A stretch of DNA of 64,000 nt, taken from NCBI RefSeq assembly GCF_000741645.1, contig NZ_JGZD01000009.1, forward strand, positions 620,001 through 684,000, written 5' to 3'. Position numbers and translations under genes: made by a program. The stretch is from Bifidobacterium minimum. Lineage in GTDB: Bacteria; Actinomycetota; Actinomycetes; Actinomycetales; Bifidobacteriaceae. The first letter of the stretch is position 1. Each line of letters begins with the position of its first letter. The notes beneath the pieces are model-generated. The model saw only the letters and a program-made list of their open reading frames with translations. It was not told where the DNA came from and did no database searches. Positions 1 through 9,234 of this stretch are shown here, piece after piece.

Positions 1-490
1 TCTCCACGCGGGACGCGACGAGGGCATAATCCTCCGGATCCGTGATGACGGCGACGCTCGCACTGTTCTTGGCCGCACCTCTGACCATGGAGGGGCCTCC
101 GATGTCGATCTTCTCGATGCACGAGGCCTCGTCGGCCCCTGAGATGACGGTCTGTTCGAAGGGATAGAGATTGACGACGACCAGATCGAAGGGCTTGATG
201 CCCAGCTCCCGCAGCTGCCCCACATGGTCGGGATTGGTCATATCCGCGAGGATTCCCGCGTGGATATGGGGATCAAGCGTTTTGACGCGTCCTCCCAGAC
301 TCTCGGGGAAGCCCGTGACGGTGCTGACGTCGATGACGTCGACCCCGTAGTCGCGCAGCGCCTTGGCGGTGGATCCCGTGGACACGACCTCGACCGACGC
401 CTTGATGAACGCCCGGGCGAGGACGTCCAGACCGTTCTTGTGGTAGACGGACACCAACGCCCGTTTGATTGGTCGGTTAGTTGCTGCCAT
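1..490 (-). CDS. purH: Bifunctional AICAR transformylase/IMP cyclohydrolase, N-terminal part (runs off the window)
   Basis: The last two steps of de novo IMP synthesis. Only the first ~163 residues lie in the window, corresponding to the MGS-like IMP cyclohydrolase domain. Family landmarks seen: the start [27 protein letters not shown] near residue 40, [16 protein letters not shown] near residue 70, VVVNLYPFE near residue 100 and [17 protein letters not shown] near residue 125. The ATG at 490 overlaps the 3' end of the upstream DUF6350 gene by 14 bases, so the two are translated from one mRNA. The gene is cut by the left edge, not broken. Identification is very secure. Confidence 0.96.
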   Translation of the reverse strand, partial: MAATNRPIKRALVSVYHKNGLDVLARAFIKASVEVVSTGSTAKALRDYGVDVIDVSTVTGFPESLGGRVKTLDPHIHAGILADMTNPDHVGQLRELGIKPFDLVVVNLYPFEQTVISGADEASCIEKIDIGGPSMVRGAAKNSASVAVITDPEDYALVASRVE

Positions 491-1838
491 CGTTCTCCTC
501 CTTGGTTGGTGGTTGTGAGCTGACGATTCGTGGTCCGTCCCCCGGGGAGTCCTTCGTGGAGCCCTCCGGGAAGTCCTTCGGCGTGGCCTTCAGACGGGTG
601 CGGATGGTGGCGTGGAGCCATTTCGTCGCGAAAACGGCGCAGAAGACGATGAGGACCAGCGTCCACGCGGCCAGCATCCCCCATGCGGCCGAACGCGTCA
701 CTGCGCGGGTGGCCTGCGCGACGTTCACTCCGACGTGGGCGAGACGATCCGTTCCCAGGGCTCCGTTCGATAGGGCGAACAGAGCGCTGAATGCCGCCGA
801 GAGCACGGCCACTGCGACGAGCATCGACGCCGCGGGGGTGAGGAACGAGAGAAGGGAGGTCAGGAAGACGTGCGGATCTTCCGTTCGGACAGGACGTAGA
901 CGATAGGCTCGGGACGACAGCAGCATCGCCAACATGGCGGCGAAGCCGATCGCCACGGGAACGAGAAGGAGCGTGGTGCGCAATGCGTCGTTGCCCACCG
1001 CGTCGGGAAGGATCCCCAGAAGCGGGATAGGGGGAAGGTCGGTGGCACTTCCGGACCACAAGGTGAACGTCGCGTCCGAACCGATCGAGAAACCGGATCC
1101 GCACATCCAGGACAATCCCCACAGCCATATATTGGGCAGCCATATAAGCGTGCAGAGCGTGGTGAGAATGCGTGATCCGGTTTTCATGCCCAGCATGTCG
1201 AACAACGCCGCCATGCCGGAATGGTTGCGTATGGCCCATATGGTCGTCACGATGATTCCCGCCGCGAGGGAGGATGCCAGAACGACGGCTACGATCTGAA
1301 TTCCGACGCGTCCGACGCGTCCGACGGCGGATGGTATCCGTTCGTGAGCCGCCCTGATCAGGTCGGCGAGTACCGGGGGCTTTCTTCCCAGCGATCCGAG
1401 AACATACGCCAGGGAGAACAGCGCGGCGGCTTTCGCGATAATCGTCCACGTCGGATCCATAAGGGTGACGGTGACGCCCTGAGTGAATATCCATGACAAT
1501 CCGGACCAGGTGAGCACTCCTGAAAGATATCCGAGGGGTGATCCCGCCAACTGCATGGTCAGGGCCGCGATCAGCGCCACGAGAAGAACCGTGAGCAGAA
1601 GCGGTATGAGGGTCACGGTCACGGATCCCCATGTGATGCCGATCCCCTGGCTCTGCAGAACCACCGCCTCCATAAGAGGGATCGCGGATTGGGATACGCT
1701 TTCCTCGCCCTCCTCCATGGAGATGACAAGAAGCGTCAACGCGAGGAACAGCCCCACGGCCAGAGCGTACAGCGCAAGGGCGCACGCGGACACCACGATG
1801 CCCATGAGCAAGCGTCGGAGGCAGGATCGTGGAGTCAT
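477..1838 (-). CDS. DUF6350 family multi-pass membrane protein
   Basis: A 453-residue membrane protein of unknown function. About ten hydrophobic segments are visible, beginning with one near residues 12-38, and the C-terminus is charged and soluble. It matches the actinobacterial DUF6350 family, which commonly lies just before purH. The ATG at 1838 overlaps the sucD stop as ATGA and the 3' end overlaps purH by 14 bases, so it is inside a sucC-sucD-DUF6350-purH operon. It contains a 9-bp tandem repeat (1302-1326, unit TCCGACGCG) giving the loop sequence GRVGRVG. No catalytic motif is visible and I infer no activity. Confidence 0.85.
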   Translation of the reverse strand: MTPRSCLRRLLMGIVVSACALALYALAVGLFLALTLLVISMEEGEESVSQSAIPLMEAVVLQSQGIGITWGSVTVTLIPLLLTVLLVALIAALTMQLAGSPLGYLSGVLTWSGLSWIFTQGVTVTLMDPTWTIIAKAAALFSLAYVLGSLGRKPPVLADLIRAAHERIPSAVGRVGRVGIQIVAVVLASSLAAGIIVTTIWAIRNHSGMAALFDMLGMKTGSRILTTLCTLIWLPNIWLWGLSWMCGSGFSIGSDATFTLWSGSATDLPPIPLLGILPDAVGNDALRTTLLLVPVAIGFAAMLAMLLSSRAYRLRPVRTEDPHVFLTSLLSFLTPAASMLVAVAVLSAAFSALFALSNGALGTDRLAHVGVNVAQATRAVTRSAAWGMLAAWTLVLIVFCAVFATKWLHATIRTRLKATPKDFPEGSTKDSPGDGPRIVSSQPPTKEENDGSN

Positions 1839-2767
1839 TGGCGCCGGATTGCCTTGTCCTGAATAAGCGAACGCATGATGGCCGCGGCCTGCGCGGGAGT
1901 GGATCCCACCGGAATCCCGCACGATTCCAATGCCGTCTTCTTGTCCTGCGCCGTTCCCTTTCCCTGGGATACGATCGCTCCCGCGTGCCCCATCTGGCGT
2001 CCCTCGGGAGCCGTGAATCCGGCGATGTAGGCGACCACGGGTTTGTCCATGTTCCTCCGGGCCCACTCGGCGGCCTCCTGCTCGGCGGCTCCGCCTATCT
2101 CTCCGATCATCATCACGGCCTTGGTGTCGGGGTCGGCGTTGAACTGCTCAAGGGCCTCCTGAAGCGTCGTGCCGACGATGGGATCCCCTCCCGCGCCCAG
2201 GCATGCGGTGAATCCGATGTCCGAAAGCTCTCCCATCAGCTGGTATGTCAGGGTTCCCGATTTGGAGACAAGGCCCAGGGGACCGCGGCCCACGATTCCA
2301 TCGGGTATGATGCCGAGATTCACGCCCCGACCCGTGGGGGATGCGGGCAGGGTGATCAGTCCCGGGCAGTTCGGCCCCACGATCCGCGATCCGCGTCGCA
2401 GGGCGAGCTCCACGGCGTAGGCGGTGTCGGCCACGGGAATGCCCTCCGTGATCACCACGATAAGCGACATGCCCGCTTCGATCGCCTCGACCATCGCGTC
2501 CTTCGCGAAACGCGGGGGAACGAAGATCACGCTCGCGCGGGCCCCCGTTGCCTTCCGAGCCTGCGCGCAGTCGGCAAAGACGGGGATGCGGACGTCCGGT
2601 CCTCCGTCGACGCCGGGAAAGTCGATAAGCGATCCGGCTTTGCGTGGATTGACCCCGCCGACGATGCGCGTTCCCGCCCGAAGCATGCGGGCGGTATGGA
2701 CCATGCCCTGATGACCCGTCATCCCCTGGACGATCACCGGAGATCCGTCGTCAATGAAAACACTCAC
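1835..2767 (-). CDS. sucD: Succinyl-CoA synthetase (ADP-forming), alpha subunit
   Basis: Catalyses succinyl-CoA + ADP + Pi to succinate + ATP + CoA together with SucC. The 310-residue protein has the N-terminal CoA-binding Rossmann fold (VQGMTGHQGMVHTARML near residue 14), the conserved VGPNCPGLI near residue 130 and the active-site phosphohistidine loop MGHAGAIVSQGKGTA near residue 258. The start is GTG at 2767, overlapping the sucC stop as GTGA; its own stop overlaps the DUF6350 ATG as ATGA. All visible active-site elements are intact. Confidence 0.96.
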   Translation of the reverse strand: MSVFIDDGSPVIVQGMTGHQGMVHTARMLRAGTRIVGGVNPRKAGSLIDFPGVDGGPDVRIPVFADCAQARKATGARASVIFVPPRFAKDAMVEAIEAGMSLIVVITEGIPVADTAYAVELALRRGSRIVGPNCPGLITLPASPTGRGVNLGIIPDGIVGRGPLGLVSKSGTLTYQLMGELSDIGFTACLGAGGDPIVGTTLQEALEQFNADPDTKAVMMIGEIGGAAEQEAAEWARRNMDKPVVAYIAGFTAPEGRQMGHAGAIVSQGKGTAQDKKTALESCGIPVGSTPAQAAAIMRSLIQDKAIRRQ

Positions 2768-3957
2768 TTATTGTCCCCTCCCGAAACCGCCATACGCGCC
2801 GCGAGTGCGGCGGCCTCCTCCATGGTCGGACAGACATGTATCGACGGGCGGCCGGCGCTTCCGAGGATGTCCAGTCCCTCGGCCGCCTCGTTGCCGTCGA
2901 ATCGCACGATTATCGGCAGATGCGATCCCAGGGCGTCGATCGCGCTGAGGATCCCTTCGGCCACAAGACGGCAGGAGGTGATGCCGCCATAGATGTTGAT
3001 GAACACCGACGCGACCTGCGGGTCGGACAGGATGATCGACAGGCTGTCCTGCATCACCTTGGCCGAGGCCCCTCCGCCGATGTCGAGGAAATTGGCCGGC
3101 GCGACGCCGCTGCCCTGCGCGTCCCCTGCGCCCGAGACGGCGTCGAGCGAGCTCATAACAAGTCCGGCCCCATTGCCGATGACGCCTACCTGTCCGCGGA
3201 GCCTGACGTAATGCAGGCCCAGTTTCTTCGCCCGCTCCTCGAAGGGGTCGTGACGTGAGGTGTCCTCGAACCGGGACCAGCCGTCATGCCGGAACGCCGC
3301 GTTCCCGTCAAGCGAAATCTTGGCGTCAAGCGCGCACAGCATCTTGGATGATTCGTCATCCGGATCGCCGATTTTCGCGAGGGGATTGATCTCGACCAAT
3401 GTCGCGTCGTTCTCGATGAAGCAGCGCCACATGCGCAGAAGGATGTCGGCGGCCTGATCGACGTCCGCATGGTAGAAGCCGATGCTCCGCGCCATGTCTC
3501 GGGCGGCCGATTCGTCGAAGTCGTCCAGGGCCTCGATATGGAGTCTTTTGACCGACTCGGGATGCTGCCGAGCGACCTCCTCCACCTCGGTTCCGCCATT
3601 CGCCGTGGCGAGGACATCGAAGTCCCGTGACGATCTGTCGACCGAGATGGAGACGTAATACTCGTGGATGATGTTCTTGGCCTCGGCGATGAGGACGCCG
3701 TTGACGTGATGGCCGTGAATCGTCATGGGCAGTATGCGGCGGGACAGCTCGCGGACCTCATCCGCGTCATGGGCGACGACGACGGCACCCGCCTGTCCCC
3801 GATGTCCTATCGTGGCCTGTCCCTTGACCACGCAGGGGAATCCGATGCGGACGGCCGCGGCGACGGCCTCCTCAGGCGTAGTCGCATAGAACCCGCGGGG
3901 AATGGCGATTCCCTGTTCCGCCAGAAGCTCGCGCGCCTGGTACTCATAGAGATCCAT
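2764..3957 (-). CDS. sucC: Succinyl-CoA synthetase (ADP-forming), beta subunit
   Basis: Nucleotide-binding and specificity subunit, 397 residues, normal length. It opens with MDLYEYQARELLAEQGI, the typical ATP-grasp start, has KGQATIGHRGQAGAV near residues 45-60 and the carboxylate-end loops NPLAKI (near 190) and NIYGGI (near 315). The ATG at 3957 is preceded by GGGAGGG with a 10-base gap. It heads sucC-sucD-DUF6350-purH. Bifidobacteria lack a full TCA cycle, so the enzyme probably supplies succinyl-CoA for biosynthesis or closes a partial branch; that role is inference. Confidence 0.96.
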   Translation of the reverse strand: MDLYEYQARELLAEQGIAIPRGFYATTPEEAVAAAVRIGFPCVVKGQATIGHRGQAGAVVVAHDADEVRELSRRILPMTIHGHHVNGVLIAEAKNIIHEYYVSISVDRSSRDFDVLATANGGTEVEEVARQHPESVKRLHIEALDDFDESAARDMARSIGFYHADVDQAADILLRMWRCFIENDATLVEINPLAKIGDPDDESSKMLCALDAKISLDGNAAFRHDGWSRFEDTSRHDPFEERAKKLGLHYVRLRGQVGVIGNGAGLVMSSLDAVSGAGDAQGSGVAPANFLDIGGGASAKVMQDSLSIILSDPQVASVFINIYGGITSCRLVAEGILSAIDALGSHLPIIVRFDGNEAAEGLDILGSAGRPSIHVCPTMEEAAALAARMAVSGGDNK

Positions 3958-3989
3958 CAGAAGAAATCCCTCCCGTTCCGGTTGTGATG

Positions 3990-4571
3990 TCAGGCTGGCA
4001 TGGTCAGCAATGAGCTGGTCGGATGATCACCCAACGCGGCCACGCCATTCAACCCGTTGAGCTCCATGACGAAGCTGAATCCCGACACTTTCCCTCCGCA
4101 TGCGACGATGAGGTCGGCGGCGGCTTTGGCCGTCCCGCCCGTGGCGATGAGGTCGTCGACGACCAGCACCCGTTGTCCCGGACGGATCGCCGAACGTTCG
4201 ATCTCGATTCTCTGCGTTCCGTATTCGAGAGAGTACTCCTCCCCCACGGTCTCGGGAGGAAGCTTTCCTGCCTTTCGGACGGCTATGAAGCCCTTCCCCA
4301 GTCGGGACGCCAATGCCGGGCCGAAGAGAAAGCCGCGCGCCTCAAGACCCGCCACGAGGTCGAAGGAATCGACGGGAACCGGCAGCGCGGCCTCCAGCCC
4401 GTTGATCATGATCCGCAGGCCACGGGGGTCGGCCAGTACGGGCATGAAATCCCTGAACAGGATTCCGGGTTTGGGGAAATCCGGAATGGACCGGATCAGA
4501 GACACCAGATATCGGGCGTCCGCCTGATCGACCTTCTCCAATTTATCGATGCTGATGTCACCGTGAGACAT
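3990..4571 (-). CDS. apt: Adenine phosphoribosyltransferase
   Basis: Salvages adenine: adenine + PRPP to AMP + PPi, cytosolic. The 193-residue protein carries IPDFPKPGILFRDFMP near residue 30, the adenine-loop region EARGFLFGPALASRLG near residue 80, and the PRPP signature VLVVDDLIATGGTAKAA near residue 135. It is about 15-20 residues longer at the N-terminus than many Apt proteins. The ATG at 4571 has GAGGA about 10 bases upstream. It is followed by sucC after 32 bases and preceded by yajC, the place where many actinobacteria also carry secD and secF. Confidence 0.95.
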   Translation of the reverse strand: MSHGDISIDKLEKVDQADARYLVSLIRSIPDFPKPGILFRDFMPVLADPRGLRIMINGLEAALPVPVDSFDLVAGLEARGFLFGPALASRLGKGFIAVRKAGKLPPETVGEEYSLEYGTQRIEIERSAIRPGQRVLVVDDLIATGGTAKAAADLIVACGGKVSGFSFVMELNGLNGVAALGDHPTSSLLTMPA

Positions 4572-4706
4572 TCGTTCTCATCCTCGTGTTCCTTTGTGTG
4601 GTCGCTGAGTGATCGCCGAGCGACCGCGAACTGAGTGGCCGTGATCGGGCCGTCACGCCCGGACCGGACGAGCAATCTCTTGTCGTCCGGTCCGTGAAGC
4701 CGTTCT

Positions 4707-5201
4707 TTATCGGGCGTCCGCCTCGTTCGGGACCGATGCCGAGGACGGGGTCGTGCCGTCCGCCGGATCGGAGTCCGTTCCGGGCGTTCCGGACTCGGCT
4801 GATGATACGGACTCGGCCGACGATGAGGTCGAATCCGATGGGGTGGGTGAGACCTCATCCGATGATTCGCCCGTAGCCTCGGGAAGGGGATTCCCCTGCT
4901 CGTCCACCTCGGAGTCCGGGATGAATGCCGGCCTGGTGTAGGCCTTGTGGATGGCCCTGAAGGTGAATCTCATCAGGGATCCCTCTGAATCCAGGACGAT
5001 CTCCTCGTACTGGGGGTCGACGGACACCACCTTGCCGATCACGCCGCCGATCGTGATGACCTCCTCGCCGGGCTGGAGATTCTTGCGGAAATCCTGTGTT
5101 TCCTTTTGCTGTTTACGCGTCTTCCGCGATGACCACCACATCATGCCTCCGAAGAGCACGATGATTATGACCATGAAGAACAATTGCTGGCCCTGATCCA
5201 C
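4707..5201 (-). CDS. yajC: YajC, preprotein translocase accessory subunit
   Basis: Small single-pass membrane protein of the Sec holotranslocon. Residues 6-24 form one membrane segment, followed by RKTRKQQKE and the conserved core LQPGEEVITIGGVIGKVV near residues 42-60. The C-terminal ~65 residues are an acidic, Ser/Pro/Thr-rich low-complexity tail (EATGESSDEVSPTPSD and onward) not needed for the fold. The start is GTG at 5201 with GAGGAG 8 bases upstream. ruvB lies upstream and apt downstream. Confidence 0.9.
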   Translation of the reverse strand: MDQGQQLFFMVIIIVLFGGMMWWSSRKTRKQQKETQDFRKNLQPGEEVITIGGVIGKVVSVDPQYEEIVLDSEGSLMRFTFRAIHKAYTRPAFIPDSEVDEQGNPLPEATGESSDEVSPTPSDSTSSSAESVSSAESGTPGTDSDPADGTTPSSASVPNEADAR

Positions 5202-5256
5202 TGAAGGAACTCCTCACGCAAGGGATGTCACCGACAACATCCGACGAGCACATACT

Positions 5257-6318
5257 CTAGATGTTCTTGCTGACATCGCCGTCACGTCCAGGGGGCGTGA
5301 TGCCCAGATGCCTCCACGCCTTATCCGTGGCGACACGGCCCTTGGGCGTGCGCACGAGGAACGCCTCGCGGACCAGATAGGGCTCGCACACGGTTTCGAC
5401 GGTCTCCGACTCCTCCCCCACCATGGCGGACAGGTTGTTGAGCCCGACGGGTCCGCCGTTGAAATTGCGCACGATGGCCCTGAGGACGGCGATGTCCAGA
5501 CGGTCGAGCCCCTCGGAATCGATCTGGTAGAGGGACAGCGCGTCATGAACCGCATCGGGGCCGACAGTCGACAGATCATGCACGGTGGCCCAGTCGCGCA
5601 CCCTGCGGAGAAGGCGATTGGCGATTCGCGGGGTACCGCGGGAACGGAGCGAGAGTTCCCGCGCCGCATCCGGCGCCAGACGCATGCCCAGCACGTCGGA
5701 CGAGCGCTCGATCAGCCGTTCGAGCTCCTCATGCGGGTAGAAGTCCAGATGCGCAGTGAATCCGAAACGCGCTCGAAGGGGCGAAGGGAGCATGCCCTCC
5801 CGGGTCGTGGCTCCGATAACGGTGAACCGCGGCAGCGTCAGGGGGATGGAGGATGCGCCGGGCCCCTTGCCGACCATCACATCGACGCGGAAGTCCTCCA
5901 TGGCGATGTACAGGAGCTCCTCCGCGGCCCGTGGAAGGCGATGGATCTCGTCGATGAACAGAACCTCCCCCGTCTCCAATGAGCTGAGAATGGACGCGAG
6001 GTCGCCGGCGTGCTGGATCGCCGGCCCGGAGGTCACCCGTATGGGGACTTCGAGCTCATTGGCGACGATCATGGCGAGGGTCGTCTTTCCCAATCCGGGA
6101 GGGCCTGCGAGGAGGATATGGTCCGGCGGCACGTCGCGTTTGCGCGCCGCATCCAGGAACAGCTGCAGCTGCGCCTTGAGTCGCGGCTGCCCGATGAACC
6201 CCTCAAGATGGTGGGGTCTCAGCTCCTCGTCGCTGACGGGCTCGTTGTCCAGCGGAGACGAGGACACCATGCGGAGGGATTCCTCTGCGGCGCCGGAGTT
6301 GTCGTGGCCGTTCGTCAT
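5257..6318 (-). CDS. ruvB: Holliday junction branch migration ATPase RuvB
   Basis: Hexameric AAA+ motor that drives branch migration with RuvA. The 353-residue protein has [11 protein letters not shown] near 34, Walker [10 protein letters not shown] near 71, Walker [10 protein letters not shown] near 120, sensor [12 protein letters not shown] near 174, and the arginine-finger region SPLRARFGF near 185; the C-terminal winged helix ends normally. It starts three bases after the ruvA stop, so the two are co-translated from the LexA-controlled ruvA promoter. All motifs are intact. Confidence 0.98.
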   Translation of the reverse strand: MTNGHDNSGAAEESLRMVSSSPLDNEPVSDEELRPHHLEGFIGQPRLKAQLQLFLDAARKRDVPPDHILLAGPPGLGKTTLAMIVANELEVPIRVTSGPAIQHAGDLASILSSLETGEVLFIDEIHRLPRAAEELLYIAMEDFRVDVMVGKGPGASSIPLTLPRFTVIGATTREGMLPSPLRARFGFTAHLDFYPHEELERLIERSSDVLGMRLAPDAARELSLRSRGTPRIANRLLRRVRDWATVHDLSTVGPDAVHDALSLYQIDSEGLDRLDIAVLRAIVRNFNGGPVGLNNLSAMVGEESETVETVCEPYLVREAFLVRTPKGRVATDKAWRHLGITPPGRDGDVSKNI

Positions 6319-6321
6319 GAT

Positions 6322-6945
6322 CTATCGTCCTCTGTCCATTGACGCCAAGGCGAGTCGCAGCAGTCGGGGGATGTCCTCCGCGCCGGGGGCGCCGTCATGC
6401 GGGTCTCCGTCGGTTTCGCAGACGCGACGGGCCGCGGCGGTGGAATCCTGCTCGCTCCATCCCAGGGACATAAGCCCCTGGATCACGGTGGACATGGGAG
6501 AGCCGTCGGAGTCCATCGTCGCGGGCGTCTTCTCGGCGTCCTCCCGGGAGAGGATTCCACTGAGTTCGAGGATGATCTTCTGCGCGCCCTTCCGGCCCAA
6601 TCCCGGCGCCGTGGACAGTGCGGAGACGTCCCCGTCGACGATGGCCCGCGACAATCCCGTCGCTCCCAACGTAGACAGAAGCGACAGCGCCACCTTGGGG
6701 CCGATCCCGCTGGTTTTCTGGAGCTGGGTGAAAAGCCGTCGCGAGGATTCGTCGATGAATCCGTACAGGGTCATCTGATCCTGACTGGCGCTGAGAACCG
6801 TGTAGATGCGGGCGTGCTGCCCGGCGTGAAGGGAGGAAAGATCGGTGGCCGGCATTCTGACGGTGAAGCCGAGGCCCGAGGACAACATGATAAGCGTCGT
6901 GTCCGTGTCCACCGATTCGACCGTTCCCGACAGCAAGCCAATCAT
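6322..6945 (-). CDS. ruvA: Holliday junction DNA-binding protein RuvA
   Basis: Tetrameric junction-binding partner of RuvB; 207 residues. It starts MIGLLSGTVESVDTDT (the family usually opens MI.L.G.V), has an N-terminal OB fold, helix-hairpin-helix motifs in the middle (TSGIGPKVALSLLS and TAPGLGRKGAQKI) and a C-terminal RuvB-binding domain. The chosen ATG at 6945 has GGAG 5 bases upstream and fits the family start; an in-frame ATG at 6990 would add 15 unsupported residues. A perfect LexA box lies 65 bases upstream. Confidence 0.97.
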   Translation of the reverse strand: MIGLLSGTVESVDTDTTLIMLSSGLGFTVRMPATDLSSLHAGQHARIYTVLSASQDQMTLYGFIDESSRRLFTQLQKTSGIGPKVALSLLSTLGATGLSRAIVDGDVSALSTAPGLGRKGAQKIILELSGILSREDAEKTPATMDSDGSPMSTVIQGLMSLGWSEQDSTAAARRVCETDGDPHDGAPGAEDIPRLLRLALASMDRGR

Positions 6946-7009
6946 ACCGCTCCGTTCCCTTCCGTCGTAGGTGGATGCCCGGTCCGCCATGACATGGAAG
7001 TCTCTTGTT

Positions 7010-7023
7010 CGAACATCTGTTCG
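7010..7023. promoter_or_regulatory. LexA (SOS) box upstream of ruvA
   Basis: The palindrome CGAACATCTGTTCG matches the Gram-positive/actinobacterial LexA operator CGAAC-N4-GTTCG perfectly. It sits between the ruvC stop and the ruvA start, so ruvAB can be induced by DNA damage independently of yebC-ruvC. The second half is followed by overlapping GTTCGAAC-like sequence. No LexA gene is in the window, so the binding claim rests on the known consensus. Confidence 0.85.
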
Positions 7024-7031
7024 ATATGGTA

Positions 7032-7616
7032 CTACATGCCCCGGTCACCGTTGATCCGACGACGCTTCGTCCGCTGGGCCGCAAGCGCCCATTGCCGCTG
7101 GGCCGCGGTGAGATGCTCCTCCCTCTCCCCTCCCTGCAGCGCGCCCGCGGGCCGCAGGGCGTGGCATATGGCGAGGGCCAGAGCGTCGGCCGCGTCGGCG
7201 GGGGTGGGCATCTCATTGAGGTTGAGGAACCGCATGACCATCCGCTCGACCTGGACCTTCTGGGCCTTCCCGTTGCCGGTGATGGCGAGTTTGGCCTCGG
7301 TGGGCGTGTGCAGCGCGACGGGAATCCCCCGCTGCGCCGCGGCCAGCATGGCGAGGCCCGCCGCCTGAGCCGTTCCCAGGACGGTGTTGCGGTTGTCCTG
7401 GGCGAAGACGCGCTCGATGGAGACCGCATCCGGCGCGAAGCGTTCCAGCTTCTCGGACAGACCGTTGTAGATCGCCAGAAGACGCAGATCCTGGGATATA
7501 TGCGGATCGGATCGGACGACATCCACGTGGATAAAGGAAAGCCGGCGGGAACCGCCGGCCTCCACGACGCCGACCCCGCAGCGGGTGAGGCCCGGGTCGA
7601 CGCCAAGAATGATCAC
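7032..7616 (-). CDS. ruvC: Crossover junction endodeoxyribonuclease RuvC
   Basis: Resolves Holliday junctions by symmetric cleavage. With the GTG start at 7616 the protein begins (M)[17 protein letters not shown], so the first catalytic Asp is residue 7 as in the family; the others sit in [14 protein letters not shown] (Glu) and [13 protein letters not shown] (Asp pair). A TTG at 7625 overlapping the yebC stop is also in frame, but the AGGAGG motif is one base from that TTG and 10 bases from the GTG, which favours GTG. The Arg/Lys-rich tail of about 25 residues is unremarkable. Confidence 0.95.
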   Translation of the reverse strand: MIILGVDPGLTRCGVGVVEAGGSRRLSFIHVDVVRSDPHISQDLRLLAIYNGLSEKLERFAPDAVSIERVFAQDNRNTVLGTAQAAGLAMLAAAQRGIPVALHTPTEAKLAITGNGKAQKVQVERMVMRFLNLNEMPTPADAADALALAICHALRPAGALQGGEREEHLTAAQRQWALAAQRTKRRRINGDRGM

Positions 7617-7621
7617 GAGGA

Positions 7622-8380
7622 TCAATCCTCCTGCGCGAGCTGGGCCATCACCTCGTCCGAGGCCGTCCAGTTGCTGTAGATGTTCTGGACGTCGTCGAGA
7701 TCGTCGAGATTGTCGATCAGCCGCGATACCTTCTGCGCATCCTCCAGAGAGAGCTCCACCTCGGTTTTCGGCATCATGACCAGGTCGGCGGAGTCGTAGT
7801 CGATGCCCTCGGCCTGGAGCGCCTTGCGGACCTCGATCATATCCGAGGGATCGGTGACGATCGTGAAGACGTCGTCATCGTCGATGACGTCCTCGGCGCC
7901 GGCCTCGGCCGCCTTCTCGAACAGGTCATCGTAGTCGAGGCCCTCCGAGGGGACGACGATCTGCCCCTTGCGCTCGAAGTTGAAGCTCACGGAGCCGCTT
8001 GTGGCCAGAGACCCGTTGCCCTTGGTCAGCACCGAACGGACCTCGGCCGCCGCCCGGTTGCGGTTGTCTGTGAGGCATTCGATGATGACGCCCACGCCCG
8101 CAGGCGCATAGCCCTCGTAGACGATGTCCTCGTAGTTGGCGGCGCCAGCCTCCTCGCCCGATCCTCGCTTGACCGCCCGCTTGATGTTGTCGGCCGGCAT
8201 CGAGGCCTTCTTGGCCTTGACGATCGCATCGTACAGGGTCGGATTGCCGTCGGGGTCGCCTCCGCCCATGCGCGCCGCGATCTCGATGTTCTTGATCAGC
8301 TTGGCGAACAGCTTGCCACGCTTCGCGTCGATGGCGGCCTTCTTGTGCTTGGTGGTTGCCCACTTCGAATGCCCTGACAT
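7622..8380 (-). CDS. YebC/PmpR family protein (probable transcription or translation factor)
   Basis: A 252-residue YebC/TACO1 family protein. It begins [22 protein letters not shown], the signature start, with [15 protein letters not shown] and [15 protein letters not shown] downstream and an acidic middle domain. Family members act as transcriptional regulators or help ribosomes through difficult stretches. AGGAGC lies just before the ATG. The position immediately before ruvC is conserved across bacteria. Length is standard and the family assignment is secure; the precise role is not known from sequence. Confidence 0.95.
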   Translation of the reverse strand: MSGHSKWATTKHKKAAIDAKRGKLFAKLIKNIEIAARMGGGDPDGNPTLYDAIVKAKKASMPADNIKRAVKRGSGEEAGAANYEDIVYEGYAPAGVGVIIECLTDNRNRAAAEVRSVLTKGNGSLATSGSVSFNFERKGQIVVPSEGLDYDDLFEKAAEAGAEDVIDDDDVFTIVTDPSDMIEVRKALQAEGIDYDSADLVMMPKTEVELSLEDAQKVSRLIDNLDDLDDVQNIYSNWTASDEVMAQLAQED

Positions 8381-8430
8381 ATTGCTCCTAGCAGGTAGCG
8401 TATACGGAAAACGACACGATTCTAGAGCAT

Positions 8431-9117
8431 TCAGCCGACAAGAGCGTTCGGCGTCGTGCCGTCGTCACGCGGGGGCAGCTGCGAGCGGACCTCGCCGACC
8501 CGCTGGATCACGGTTATCGTTCCCAGAATGGCCAGGACGACCATGGCCAGCGAGAGGATGATGTCCTGTCCCGACAGTCCGGCGATCCCCATCCCGACAA
8601 GGATGATGGTGAGCCTGTCGGATCGCGTCGCCACTCCGCTTTTGGCCTCGCATCCGACCGCTTCCGCCCTCGCCCTCGCGTAGGACGTGACGAACGAGGT
8701 CATGATTGAATACAGCGCTGCAAGAAGGCCGATCCATCCCATGACATCGGACGTCGTCATCGGTGGGGTGGCGGGCGACGCCGACCATGGCGTATGGATG
8801 AGGAAATACACCACCACGCCGGCCAGGACGGCCCAGTCCGCGATGCGATCCAGCGTGGAGTCCAGAAAGGCCCCGAAGGCCGTTCCTCCGGTCGTCATCG
8901 CGGCGACGGAACCATCAAGCGAGTCGAAGATGACGAGCACGGTCATCACAAGGGCCCCGGTGAACAGCCACCCCGATACCCCCGTGGCGATGGCAGCGAT
9001 GATCGTTCCCACGGCACCGATGATGGTGACCGCGTCGGCGCTTAGACCCATGGCCACCATGGCGCGTGCCACCGGTGCGATAAGCCTTTTGAAGGGCCCG
9101 CGAAGTCGTTCAAGCAT
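8431..9117 (-). CDS. CDP-alcohol phosphatidyltransferase, probable phosphatidylinositol-phosphate synthase
   Basis: A 228-residue membrane enzyme expected to join CDP-diacylglycerol to inositol 1-phosphate, giving the precursor of phosphatidylinositol and mannosides. The family signature is D65-x2-D68-G69-x2-A72, then G82-x3-D86-x3-D90, with about six membrane segments. The Arg that normally follows the Ala is Ala73 here. Lying between thrS and yebC is the usual place of the actinobacterial PIP synthase, which is why I prefer that substrate over glycerol phosphate. AGGAAGG precedes the ATG at 9117 by 11 bases. Substrate is inferred, not proven. Confidence 0.78.
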   Translation of the reverse strand: MLERLRGPFKRLIAPVARAMVAMGLSADAVTIIGAVGTIIAAIATGVSGWLFTGALVMTVLVIFDSLDGSVAAMTTGGTAFGAFLDSTLDRIADWAVLAGVVVYFLIHTPWSASPATPPMTTSDVMGWIGLLAALYSIMTSFVTSYARARAEAVGCEAKSGVATRSDRLTIILVGMGIAGLSGQDIILSLAMVVLAILGTITVIQRVGEVRSQLPPRDDGTTPNALVG

Positions 9118-9234
9118 AACGACCGTTACCTTCCTGCGTCACGTCTCATGACGACGGCATGACCGCGTTGCACTCGCGAGGGGCCGCGCCAGTCCCGCAT
9201 GCGCAAGCCCCTCACCTTGACCGGTCCGCCCGGA

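Noticed and set aside
1829-2992. 387-residue antisense frame over sucCD
   Set aside because: Shadow of high-GC coding sequence; no start signal and no recognisable motifs.
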